Assembly: GCF_958298935.1 (NCBI RefSeq)
Contig: NC_084933.1
Location: 7,299,001 to 7,363,000, forward strand
DNA length: 64,000 nt
Direction of reading: 5' to 3'
Origin: Phragmites australis
Lineage: Eukaryota; Streptophyta; Magnoliopsida; Poales; Poaceae
The notes below the pieces were generated by a model. That model saw only the letters and a list, made by a program, of their open reading frames with translations. It did no database searches and was not told the DNA's origin. This document shows positions 12,003 to 22,139 of this stretch, in pieces (positions within the stretch are counted from its first letter, which is position 1; every line of letters begins with the position of its first letter). The translations under genes and the position numbers were made by a program.

Positions 12003-13335
12003 TCAAAACAATCCCATAGGATGAATAACACCAAGTTCTCCTCGAAGAAAAGTAAACCGAGAAGAATCCAAAGGTTTTGTGAAAATGTCTCCCAATTGGT
12101 GTTCAGTATTCACACGGAGAAGTTCAATGTTTCCTTTTTCAACATTGTCTCTAAGAAAATGAAATTTGATGTCAATATGTTTAGTCCGAGAATGTTGCAC
12201 AAGTTTTTTAGCAATACTTATAGCACTAGTGTTGTCACAAAAAAATTGAAACACTCTCTAAATTAACCCCATAATCTTTAAGTGTAGCAACTACCCAAAG
12301 AGTTTGTGAACAACAACTAGCAGCAGCTACATATTCAGATTCAGCAGTAGATTGTGTAACAGAGGACTATTTCCTAGATAACCATGCAACAAGAGAATTA
12401 TCCAAGAAATGACATGTACCAGATGTTCTTTTTCTATCAATTCTACAACCTCCAAAATCAGCATTAGAAAAAGCTCTTAAGCTAATAGATGAAGAAGTAG
12501 AAAGCCAAATGCCAAAATCTTGAGTTCCATGAAGATACCTTAGAATCTATTTCACAACTTGTCAATGTGAAGCACGTGGGGAAGCTTGAAATCGTGCACA
12601 CAAGCATACAAAAAATTGTATGTCCTTGAAGCGGTGAGATACAAAAGTGATCCAATCGTACTTCTATATTCTTTTTGATCAACTGGCTCACCATCTTCAT
12701 CAGGATCAAGTGTTGTTGTTGCTCCAATAGGTAGCAAAAGTACCTTCTTTGATTTGTTTAACTTGAAGTCCTAAAAAGTACATTAGTTCACCCATCATAC
12801 TCATCTCAAATTCCCTACTCATCATTTCTGAAAACTGGGACACCAAAGCATGAGAATAACAACCAAAGATGATATTGTCTACATAAATCTGAAAAAATAG
12901 TTGATCATTACCATGCTTGAGTACAAACAACGTCTTGTCCACTTCTCCCATTTCAAAACCCTTTTCAAGAAAAATTGTTTTAAACCTATCATACCATGAT
13001 CTAGGGGCTTGTTTTAAACCATACACAGCTTTAGACAACTTGTATACATAATCTGGATATTTAGGATTTTCAAAACTAGGTGGTTGCTTAACATAAATCA
13101 CTTCATTTATGTAGCCATTCAGAAAAGCACTTTTGACATCTATTTGATATAATCTAAAGCCTTTAGATGCAGCAAAAGCTAAAAGAATTCTAATGCTTCT
13201 AGTCTAGCAACCAGAGCAAAAGTTTCCTCAAAACCTAGCCCTTCTACCTATGTAAAACCTTGAGCTATAAGTCTAGCTTTGTTTCTAACAATAACACCAT
13301 CCTCACTTCATTCATTTTTGAAAACCCATTTAGTA
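12003..13335 (-). pseudogene. Element B: copia reverse transcriptase and RNase H
   Basis: The minus strand carries, in order, the RT start (NKARLIAQGF near 13260-13300), the palm (PPSFENPKYPDYVYKLSKA, then YGLKQAPRSWYDRF, 12706-13101), a tether (12552-12737, second frame 12482-12727) and RNase H (12003-12254: CDNTSAISIAKKLVQHSRTKHIDIKFHFLRD). The catalytic box reads YVDNI where active copia RTs have YVDD, so RT has lost its second catalytic Asp. At least three frameshifts or stops break the gene. The RNase H end CDN and the HSRTKHID signature are kept. Copia order (integrase before RT) applies, but integrase is missing upstream. Confidence 0.88.
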
Positions 13336-13339
13336 TCGA

Positions 13340-13540
13340 TAAGTGAACCTGTCATTTACCTACACTGTACCTTTTGTAACAACTGAGGTAGAAGAAGCAT
13401 GTTCAAAAGTAACACTTTCAGCACGAGATGCACGTGCAAGGGAGGAGAACCAATTTTTATCACCGGACATGTGGCTTGAGCATCCGGAATCGACTAGCCA
13501 AATGTTCTCGTTTCTCGCTCAAGAAGCCTACAAGTAAATA
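13340..13540 (-). pseudogene. Element B: copia aspartic protease start
   Basis: The minus strand reads NIWLVDSGCSSHMSGDKNWF near 13435-13515, the copia retropepsin signature with its DSG catalytic triplet. It runs only to about 13350. There the RT N-terminus (DTKWVFKNE) takes over within about 25 bp, without the rest of protease or any integrase. A deletion of roughly 2 kb of pol is the simple explanation. The Asp of the active site is intact. Confidence 0.8.
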
Positions 13541-14645
13541 GAAGATGTCGAGGGCTCAGTACTGGGGTTAGTAATAAATCTTTTAGGAATCCAGTACTAA
13601 GTCACTCGACCAACGACATGAGTACGAAAAACACGAGTAGCCCGAGTAGACTTAACTCGAGAAGCTCGAGTAAGTTCAACTCGAGAAGCACTAGCAGCTC
13701 GAGTAATCTTAACTCGAGAAGCTCGAGTAGGTTCAACTCAAGTTACACGAGTAGTAAAAGGTGATGATTATTTCACCTAAGGCACAAAATAAGGTGCCAC
13801 AACCTCACGTGGGATAAAACATGCCTTTCGCAAATTAGACCTAGCCTTAGACTTCTCTTTTCTTTTGTTGTTTAGCTAGTCTAAAACAAAAATCTACTAA
13901 ATGTCCATCTCTACCACAATGACTGGAAGTGTACTTAACCTGATGTATGGATTTTGAAGAAGAAGCAACATTTGCATTCATTGTAGAGGATAAAAAACCA
14001 GATAACTTCAACTTTTCTAATGCTTCTTAGTTTCCGATTCAGCAAGAGCTTCAAATTTTCCATAGCCAAGAGCTTTAACAATAGTGGTTGCATTTGTCTT
14101 AAAACGAGCATAGGGATCAAAATCTAAACCTTGTTTACATGTACTTGACTTAGATGAATCTAAAATTAGGTTCAAACTTTTCTTTCCCTTAGAAAAATGT
14201 TCTTAAGTTCCTTTCAAGTAATCAACCTGTTTAGAAAGAGTTGGGCACTTATCACAAGCAACACGCATAGGTTTCTTTTGTTTATGACAGTTAGAGAATG
14301 AAAGAACCTCATGAGTAATCATGTCATTAGCTATTTGAGAAACTCTAGTATTAGCATCATACAACTTCAATTCAAGAATTGAGGAATTAGAATAGGAAAT
14401 TAAACATGCAAATCAGACATTGAACAACTTGCATTTTTAACATGTTTGCAATTCAACACAACAAGTTTCTCATTTTTCTTAGTTTCTTCTCTAAGTTTCT
14501 CAAGAGTAGAAGCATGAACATCTCTAAGAGAAACGAGCTCAGAATAAATTAAGTCACATGACTTGCAAGCATCATCATCAGGAATTAAAGTCTTAAGTCT
14601 TGCAATTTCATAATTAAGCGATTCAATTAAAACATGTTGGATCGA
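13541..14645 (-). pseudogene. Element B: gag C-terminal half
   Basis: Minus strand. The 14400-14640 segment has a charged, probably coiled-coil region containing IPDDDACKSCDLIYSEL and LREETKKNEKL, typical of SIRE-type Gag. A zinc-knuckle segment near 13880-13925 reads SSHCGRDGHLVDFC: the first Cys of CX2CX4HX4C has become Ser. Between the knuckle and the protease lies an Arg-rich repeat at 13610-13760. Frameshifts separate these pieces. The frame 14400-14762 runs past the junction at about 14645 into antisense of element C. The Gag N-terminus, PBS and 5' LTR of B are missing. Confidence 0.75.
13610..13760 (-). repeat. Arg-rich degenerate repeat in element B gag
   Basis: Plus-strand units of about 20-40 bp built from ACTCGAGAAGCTCGAGTA repeat four or five times. 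On the minus strand they translate as TRASRV, ELTRASRV and STRATRV blocks placed between the zinc knuckle and the protease. The same ACTCGA core is scattered through B's LTR. Confidence 0.7.
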
Positions 14646-15330
14646 GTTTCTTTTCTTGGCTATATTGTTACTCCACAATGAATAGAGGTGGATAAAGCAA
14701 AAGGTGAAGCCATAAAGAGCTGGCAAACTCCTGAGCCTGTTACTCAAGTGAGAAGCTTTCATGGTCTTGCGGGTATCTATCGGCGATTTGTGAGGGATTT
14801 GAGCATCATTGCTGCTCCATTAAATGAGTTGATAAAGAAAGGAGTAGTTTTCAAATGGGGACCTACATAAGAACAAGCATTCAAGTTGTTGAAAGAGAAA
14901 CTCACCCATGCTCCATTGCTCCAACTCCCTGATTTTGGTAAGAACTTTGAACTAGAATGTGATGCTAATGGGATTGGAATTGGAAGTGTGCTAATTCAAG
15001 AAGGTAAAACTATTGCTTATTTCAATGAGAAATTAATTGGGCCAAGTTTGAATTATTTCACGTATGATAAAGAATTGTATGCTTTAGTTTGTGTGCTTGA
15101 AACCTAGCAACATTATCTATGGCCCAAAGAATTTGTTATACATTCTGATCATGAATCGCTGGAATATATTAGAAGTTAAGCTAAACTTAATAAACGACAT
15201 GCTAAATGGTTAGAATTTATTCAGTTTTTTCCATATGTCAAAAAACATAAGAAAGGAAAGGACAATTTGATTGCTGATGCGCTTTCTAGGCGTTATACCA
15301 TTTTATCTCAATTTGATCATAAGATTTTTG
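14646..15330 (+). pseudogene. Element C: gypsy RT thumb and RNase H
   Basis: The plus strand starts mid-RT at FLGYIVTPQ and continues with [18 protein letters not shown], the [13 protein letters not shown] thumb motif, and RNase H ([34 protein letters not shown], then ADALSRRY). Element C lacks its 5' LTR, gag, protease and most of RT; the left edge meets element B's gag. Stops interrupt it at least four times, including 15105-15107 where the family has Trp (TGG to TAG). Two of the RNase H acidic positions (ECDA, HSDH) remain. The style of these motifs is that of a chromovirus of the CRM/Reina type. Confidence 0.85.
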
Positions 15331-16760
15331 TTTAGAGGCCATTAAGGACTTATATGCTGTTGATTTGGACTTTAAAGAAGTACTTGAACATTGTAAAGAA
15401 GGAAAGACATGTAACAAATATGTACTGAATGAAGGATTGCTCTATCGTGATAACAAGCTATGAATTCCAGCTAGCTCCGTTCATCTTTTGTTGTTACATG
15501 AGGCGTATGGAGGAGGATTGATGTCACATTTTGGAACAAAGAAGACTAAAGATGTGTTGACCGCCCACTTCTTTTGGCCAAAGTTGAGATGTGTCGAGCA
15601 CTACGTTTTACGTTGTACCACTTGCAACAAAGCTAAGTCTTGCTTAAATCCACATGGTCTTTATATGCCTCTTCCTGTTCCTAGTGCATCATGGAAGGAT
15701 ATTTCTATGGATTTTATTTTAGGACTACCTAGGATAATGAGGGGAAGGGATAGAATATTTGTAGTTGTGGATAGATTTTCTAAAATGATGCATTTTATAC
15801 CTTGTCACAAGAGCGATGATGCTACAAACATAGCTGATTTGTTTTTCAGAGAATCGTTCGCCTACATGGAGTGCCTAATACTATCGTCTCGGATCGTGAT
15901 ACAAAGTTTTTAAGTCACTTTTGGAGATCACTTTGGAATAACTTGGGGACGAACTGATAGTTAAACAGAGGTCATCAACCGTATATTGTTGACCATGTTA
16001 TGGGAAGTTCTAAAGAAGAATTTGAGGATGTGGAAAGGGTGTTTACCACATATTGAATTTCCTTACAGTAGGTCGGTACGCTCCACCACCAAGGTAAGTC
16101 CGTTCCAGGTAGTGTATGGATTTAATCCCCATGCTCCTATTGATTTACTATATTTGCCTACTTTTGAAAGACATAATTTAGATGCTAAGAAACGTGCTGA
16201 ATTTATTTTTTAAGTTGCATGAAACAACAAAAAAGAATATAGAGAGCATGACTAAAAAGTATAGGATTGTTGGAAGGAAAGGTAGGAAGGAAATAAAATT
16301 TGAACTGGGTGATTTAGTTTGGTGCATTTGAGGAAGGATAGGTTTCCAGAACTAAGAAAGTCAAAGTTGATGTCTAGAGCTGATAGAGCATTTAAGATAA
16401 TTGAGAAAATCAATGACAATGCATACAAATTGGACCTACCTGTAGATTTTGGGGTTAGTCCCATGTTTAACATTTCAGATTTGAAGCCATATTTGGGAGA
16501 AAAAGATGAGCTTGAGTTAAGGACGACTACAATTCTAGAGGGAGAGGATGATGAGCCCATGGCTCCTTCAAATACGATAAACACCGCCAATAATCCTCAA
16601 ATTATACAAGGTCCAATTATAAAAGCACGTGCACGACAATTACTACTAAATTCTTATGATGTTTTATTGCTAAGGAGCATGAAAGAAGCAGCACAACCTT
16701 ACCCAGACGTCACCCCTCGAAGGCCAAGTCTACTCGGACTCGAGGCTAAACTCTAGTCGT
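15331..16760 (+). pseudogene. Element C: gypsy integrase and C-terminus
   Basis: The plus strand frame 15488-15913 has the zinc-binding site ([13 protein letters not shown], then CTTCNKAK) and the core start ([28 protein letters not shown]). A frameshift near 15880 breaks the second-Asp region. About eleven residues that normally precede the Glu motif are gone: LGT is followed almost directly by TDSQTEVIN near 15940-15970. The tail (PHIEFPYSRSVRSTT, VYGFNPHAP, then 16319-16756 with [16 protein letters not shown] and [10 protein letters not shown]) is clear. A final [13 protein letters not shown] motif is typical of the end of grass chromovirus polyproteins. No chromodomain was seen. Confidence 0.85.
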
Positions 16761-17393
16761 GGTCGAGGTCATGGTCGTGGTCGAGTCCCAGGATAGCACG
16801 TCAGTAAAACATGCATAACTCTCTCATATGAAGTCTGTTTTACGCAATCTTGCATATTCTGGAAAGCCTACGATGATCCCTTTCCAATGGATATGAGCTC
16901 GACCAAATATTCCTTATGGTGTAGTCAGAGTCGAAGGAATAAGGTGTTGTGCCACCGTTTTAGACCTAGTTGGGTCTTGTAATCGTGTCAGAGTCGAAGT
17001 CCAAGTTGTGTACGCCTCTTTCCACGGCTGCACAACCCAAGGTTGAGCTCCTCACATCCCCCTATATATACACAGTAGCTATCATAGTTTAGGCTCAGCT
17101 CTAGTTTAGATTATTCTGTTTTAGGTAGTTTCACCATTTATCGGTTTATTGAACCCCAACTCGAGTACTTCTTTGGTAATTAGCAATATTCACATTGCAC
17201 CTACCTGTTCTTGCTTGTGTTCTCGATTCCCTAGCAGTCAACCGCGTCTTGGCATGATTGATAACCACATAGTAGTGGTGTAGTGGTTGCGAGGGTTCTT
17301 GATCTATTCTGTTCAGAGCCTTTGGATCATCAACTTCGAAGCTCCACCAATCGACTTATCATATTACCTTTCGGAAGATCGGGCAATCCCGCA
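16761..17393 (+). repeat. Element C: LTR between pol and a primer site
   Basis: Non-coding sequence after the pol end, containing a TATA-like CCCTATATATACACAG near 17061 and ending in GCA at 17393. Five bases later comes an exact tRNA-iMet primer site. It is therefore a 3' LTR with respect to the pol gene and a 5' LTR with respect to the primer site. The precise left end (TG) and a polypurine tract could not be fixed: the 16760-16790 stretch is a GGTCGTGGTCGAG repeat. Confidence 0.65.
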
Positions 17394-17398
17394 TCAAG

Positions 17399-17410
17399 TG
17401 GTATCAGAGC
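17399..17410 (+). other. tRNA-iMet primer binding site
   Basis: TGGTATCAGAGC, 12 of 12 matches to the canonical plant initiator-Met primer site. It lies five bases after the LTR end and is followed by CTCGGTTG. It marks the start of a 5' leader on the plus strand. Confidence 0.9.
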
Positions 17411-17596
17411 CTCGGTTGCATGTTAGGTAATCTCAGTTATCCCCTTTGTTTTGTTATTTTCCATTACCTAGAGTCCAAAAAATTGCCCCACAAAAATATT
17501 TAGATCGTAGTTTTTCCACTATCCAAACCACTTGGTCAAAGCTCCACCAATCGACTTCTAATATTACCTTTCAGAAGATCGGGAAAACGCGCATCA
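17411..17596 (+). repeat. Element C leader with a duplicated LTR end
   Basis: About 125 bp of leader follow the primer site. Then 17537-17596 repeats the last 57 bp of the LTR (first copy 17341-17396): AGCTCCACCAATCGACTT, ATATTACCTTTC and AGAAGATCGGG are shared. The second copy carries no primer site and runs directly into element D's truncated LTR. Confidence 0.75.
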
Positions 17597-18064
17597 TAGG
17601 GTAAGTAGTTATCCAGGATAAGGTTCAGTAATTCGATTAGGTCCTAGATATTTGTGCATTGTGGTAACTTATACACTAAGCTACGCACCACCCTATAAAT
17701 AGGGGGTCGTAGTCATTTGGGGAGAGGAGGTCACAAGGAGAACAATCAAGGCAACACACAGGACACACCCAGAGGAGACCCCGAGAAGGATTTTTCTCCT
17801 CTCATTAGATACGAGTACTCTATAACTAGTTCATAAAAATCATATGAGAAGACACATGATGTAGGGCTGTTATCCTAAGGGAGGCATGAACCTGGATATC
17901 CCCGTGTGTTCTTGAGACCCCCAGAGGTCTTTTCCCATGACGCAGAAACACACCCCTTCTCTCGCTCTCTCCTCTCACCTCACTGCTATCCCTAAGCTTA
18001 AGCTTCCTCGTTAGAAGAGGCTATCACCGTACTCTATTGGGGGAAGACAAGATTTGCTCCAACA
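17597..18064 (+). repeat. Element D: left (5') LTR, truncated
   Basis: It matches 24457-24920 closely from ATAGGGTAAG to the end GATTTGCTCCAACA, including a shared TATA region (CACCCTATAAATAGGGGGTC), AACTTATACACTAAGCTACGC and CCCCCAGAGGTCTTTTCCC. Compared with the right LTR it lacks about 550 bp of 5' sequence, replaced by element C's leader. A primer-like site follows directly, so it is the 5' LTR. Confidence 0.88.
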
Positions 18065-18083
18065 GGGCGCTGTCCGTGGGGCT
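18065..18083 (+). other. Element D primer binding site
   Basis: GGGCGCTGTCCGTGGGG follows the LTR end AACA directly. It resembles the GGCGCCGTCTGTGGG-type primer sites of Tat/RIRE2-class gypsy elements and of related non-autonomous LARDs. This suggests such an element once supplied the enzymes in trans (inference). Confidence 0.65.
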
Positions 18084-20317
18084 GCAGATACAAAACACCA
18101 TGAGAGGAAAGAGGTTGAGAAGACATCAAAAGAGCAAAACATGTCATCGGGTCTGTAGGCCGAGACGACACCTCCGAACACAGCTCCATGCGGAGCGTGA
18201 CCGGAGGCTGCCAAAGCCAGCCTCCACCCTTTGGCAGTTGTTAGCATCTTGCGGTTGAAGAAGCCACAGTTGCATCAGCCCGGGCGCGTGCAAACGGCGG
18301 CCGTGGCATGCTGTAAGCCGCTCCCGAGGCCATCCAGAGGCAAAACACGTACGAGCGTGTCTTCCCATGCCCTTGCAGCCTCAAGCGAAGGCTACCCATG
18401 TGAGAGCTAAGGCAAAGGTAAAATTCATGCAAACCTTCGCACACATGGTAAGTGCATGCACCCATTTATTGTGTAGCAACTGAGAATACCTTTATTTATT
18501 ACTAGTGTCAGTCGGTGGTCAGAGGGACCTGCAAGTGGACTAGGTAGTACTCCTACTAGTATTTTCATCATTGCATGCTCATCTATGGGCAGACATCCAC
18601 TGCATCTAGTCGCTATCAGCTTGGGGCATTGGAACGTTGTGTTTATTAGCACCCAAGATCTGTGCTCAAGCTAGGAAATATTTCTTAGGATAGCACCTAC
18701 CATGGTCCTCGTCCTAGAATGATCAGCATGTTTTTGGGTCACGAGGCATGCATCACAGCCTGCTGCACCCACATACACTCTGTGTGTGCTCCTGACACAC
18801 ACAATGTCTATGGCAAGGCATGGCACCACAATGCTTGACTAAGAGTCCTTGCATTCAGATTATGTCCCATGGATATTTATTCTCGCGGTGGAAATAAGAG
18901 TGATTTATTTACTTGCACGCTCTTACACCTCTTATCAGTGGTAGTAGTCAGTATTTAATTCTTTTAGTCATGGGTAGCTCGCTAGGCTCGACCATGCCAT
19001 AGAGGTTAAAACATCTCGATGGTTACCTGCTAGCCACTCCTTGTTTAACAGGTAGTACCTTTACGTCTGTCCAAACTCCAAAGCATGGGTCAGAAAGGTC
19101 CGCCACATTTTACGGCAGTATGCACATAGTGGGTAGTGGACATGTTTTACCGCGCTAGCATGATATGCTTCGGCAGTAACATACGCGTACGCTTCATGCT
19201 TTTTACCATGACACATGCATGAGTTTTACCATTTGTAGCCAAGTATCGCATGTCTGGTAAGTCATCATGGCCATAATTCATTGTTGTTGTTACTCTGACA
19301 CATGCACAGCGTGGGCCTTGCAAATTGCATCTTGTACATGCCTTTTCCACTAGACAGCATGGGCTTCTTATCCTCCAACCTAGGACTTTGCGAACTGCAA
19401 CGTGCCATGTTTCCTTTGCTTCTGGTTGGCAGACTTATCTCTGCAGAGGTGCTGGTCACGCTTACTTCATAAAGTTTCCTTATCCTTTTAAGTTCTGCAA
19501 AATTAGTGTATAGGCAGTAAGCTTCATAGCGGGCTACATGCTGATAGACTATGTGTCGTTGCTTGGACTAACCATACACAGGGACCCTTTGGAAAAGCAC
19601 CAGCTCCACTCATGGTGGTCGGAAGACTCTGAAGGCCATGCACAACCAACACACCACCGGAGGCCCATGCTCCATGCCCCCTCCTCGCCTCTGGACTGAA
19701 GACCACCTCTGGAGCTCCTCTGGGCATAAGCTGGACCCGCCAAAGACCGCCTATCTCTACTGTCGTAGCCCGCATGCTTGGCGGTCGATGCCACCTCCAC
19801 TGCCATGCTGAAAGCCATCGGAGGCCCCTTCGTATCCGCTTGCGAACACTGGCTCCGGGTCCGAGTCCAGAGACCCCTTTTATACTCCGTTCCACTCCGG
19901 AGAAACCACCTCATGCCGAAGCTTCATAGGTCAGAAGGCCACTCTTCGCCAGAGCCTCACACACCAAAGCACCCTTCACTGCAGAGCCTGCTACCTCAAT
20001 GCCGGAGCACCCTTCGGCCAGGGTGCGTTGCGCTCGACGCCAGAGCACCCCTTGCTGTAGGACTCGTTGCGCTCGATGCAAGAGCACCCTGCACTGCTGA
20101 GCTCACTGTGCTTGATGCCGGAGGCCTTCTGTCGCTATTGGAGCACCTCCGCTGCTACCGGAGCCGCTCCACGCTGGAGCCCTCCCATCGCCGCCAAAGT
20201 CTATCAGCGTGCTACACCAAAGGCCTTCTCCTCTACACCGAAGCACCTCCACCCTCTACAGAGTCCATCGTCTCCATACCAGAGTACCTCCATCGCCGGA
20301 GCTCCTTCGGTCCACTA

Positions 20318-20590
20318 CCGAAGCCTCTCCAAGCGGTGGCCAGAGGCTCTCCATGCTTAGTCCGGGCCTCCTCTGGTTCGTAGCCGCGTAGGAGACTTCC
20401 TCTGTTACATCGCTGCACTAAAGGAACACTTTAGCTCAGACTCTGGCCAACCTCGACCATGCCAGAGTGACTCCTAGCTATGTTGGAAGCCTCTACAAGT
20501 GGTAGCTATAGCCTCTCCTTGCTTAGGCTGGGCCTCCTCCGTCTCACAGCCACGCAGGAGACTCCCTCCGACCACCTTCGCCCAGCTGCA
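20318..20590 (+). repeat. 167-bp duplication in element D
   Basis: GAAGCCTCTCCAAGCGGTGG at about 20320 recurs as GAAGCCTCTACAAGTGGTAG at 20487. Both continue with CCTCTCC, TGCTTAG, GGGCCTCCTC and the GCAGGAGAC phrase. The offset is 167 bp and the two copies are diverged. Confidence 0.7.
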
Positions 20591-21254
20591 CATCCTTGTA
20601 AAGATATGGTCGCAGGGCTCTCCAGCTGAGTACCCGAGCCGGTGTGGCATCTCAGGATCTCCCGACGCCATTTTTCCTTCCGTCATCTTGCTTTGCTCAT
20701 CAACGACAAGAACCTCCAGCCAGATAAGCTTTGCATGCATCGCCGAGGGCAACACCTATACAATAACCATGTTGTCTACCATTCACACGTGCATGGCCCA
20801 TGCACACGTACATCTTGTAGATGAAGATAGGGTGAGCCAGAGGCCCATGCGGCTCACCTCACGCTTGGGCCGCACCCACACCGGAGGCCCCGTCTGGCCG
20901 CCTATGCTGGACACTCCACGTCGAAGGTTGCCTCGGCTCTACTCTGACCACCTCCGTGCCACAAGGCCACCCTTCACCATCGCGCAACCTGCCGCCTCAC
21001 CTCTGAACTTCAGACCAAAGGCCTGTCTCCGGAGGCTCCTCCAACTCTCTGCCATGCAGGAGAGAGCATTGACATTGAAAAACCTCTACTTGCGGAGATG
21101 TTTAAAAAACCTCCACAAAAACGGAGAGTCTTCCAAAACCTCCGCAAAATGGAGATGTTTCGAGAACCTCCACAAAGCGGAGATGTTTTGTAAACCTCCT
21201 CACCGATAGCATAGCCTCGGTGGTGGAGAGGTCTTAAAGACCTTTCATCTAAAA

Positions 21255-21598
21255 ACCCTCCGGCATCTTGACGGCAGTGCCTCCATGCCGTAGAAGTATA
21301 TCCCTCTGCCATCTTTAAGGTCTAATTAACCTACATGGTGGAGAGCAAAGACCGCTCCGGCATCTTGAAGGCACTACCTCTGTGCCAGACAGGCATATTC
21401 CCTCCGCCATCTTTAAGGTCTAGCTAACCTACATGGTGGAGAGGCAAAGACTGCTCTGGCATCTTGAAGGCATATCCTCCATGCCGGACAAGCATGTACC
21501 CTCCGCCATCTTTAAGGCCTAGCTAACCTACGTGGCAGAGAGGTAAAAAAAAACCCTCTGGCATCTTGAAGGCAAAGCCTCCGTGCTGAAGAGGTATC
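21255..21598 (+). repeat. 98-bp tandem repeat in element D
   Basis: GCCATCTTTAAGG occurs at about 21308, 21406 and 21505. Each is followed by CTAACCTACATGG (with variants), GAGAGG, CATCTTGAAGGCA and a TCCGTGCC phrase. A partial fourth unit precedes them. A shorter version (CATCTTGAAGGCAAAGCC, then GCCGGAGAGGTA) appears twice more at 21970-22065. Confidence 0.85.
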
Positions 21599-21968
21599 AC
21601 ACTCTACGCATAAAAATGCATGGGCCACTCTACGCATAAAAATGCATGGGCCACTCTATGCACGAAAAATGCGTGGGCCACTTATACATACATATGCACA
21701 CATCATACATACATCATACATACATACACTCATACATCATACATACATACTTACCTACGTACATATACATATGCTTAGTACAACCGTCTTAGAATCTTCT
21801 CTTCCTTGGCTAAGGTCATGACAATAGCGCTAATAGAACGCGCCCTTTGCCCATTCGCGGCCCAAAGGTGCAAGGGAGGCCGGGGAGTCAGGGAGCCACA
21901 AGGCTCGATCGATCCTATACAGGTTACAGAATTTTGCTATTCCCTGTCAGAGCACATTATGTTCAAAA
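21599..21968. repeat. 26-bp triplet, CATA microsatellite and an unassigned block
   Basis: Three head-to-tail units of 26-27 bp (ACTCTACGCATAAAAATGCA plus TGGGCC) occupy 21599-21680. A (CATA)n-type microsatellite follows at about 21685-21775. The remaining 190 bp has no recognisable content. The whole block interrupts the CATCTTGAAGGC-type units on either side, so it may be an insertion. Confidence 0.7.
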
Positions 21969-22139
21969 GTAAAACCCTCCAGCATCTTGAAGGCAAACCC
22001 TCCATGCCGGAGGGGTAGAAAACCCTCCGGTATCTTGAAGGCAAAGCCTTCGTGCCGGAGAGGTAATTATTCTCCAGACAATTATAGGCACAATGCAGGA
22101 GAGGAAATTCCAACAAACACGAGTGGGACTCGGAGTACG

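Noticed and set aside
19778..21209. Two long plus-strand open frames (201 and 236 codons) in element D
   Set aside because: They are Ser/Pro/Arg/Leu-rich, overlap degenerate tandem repeats, compete with other open frames on both strands and show no domain; composition explains their length.
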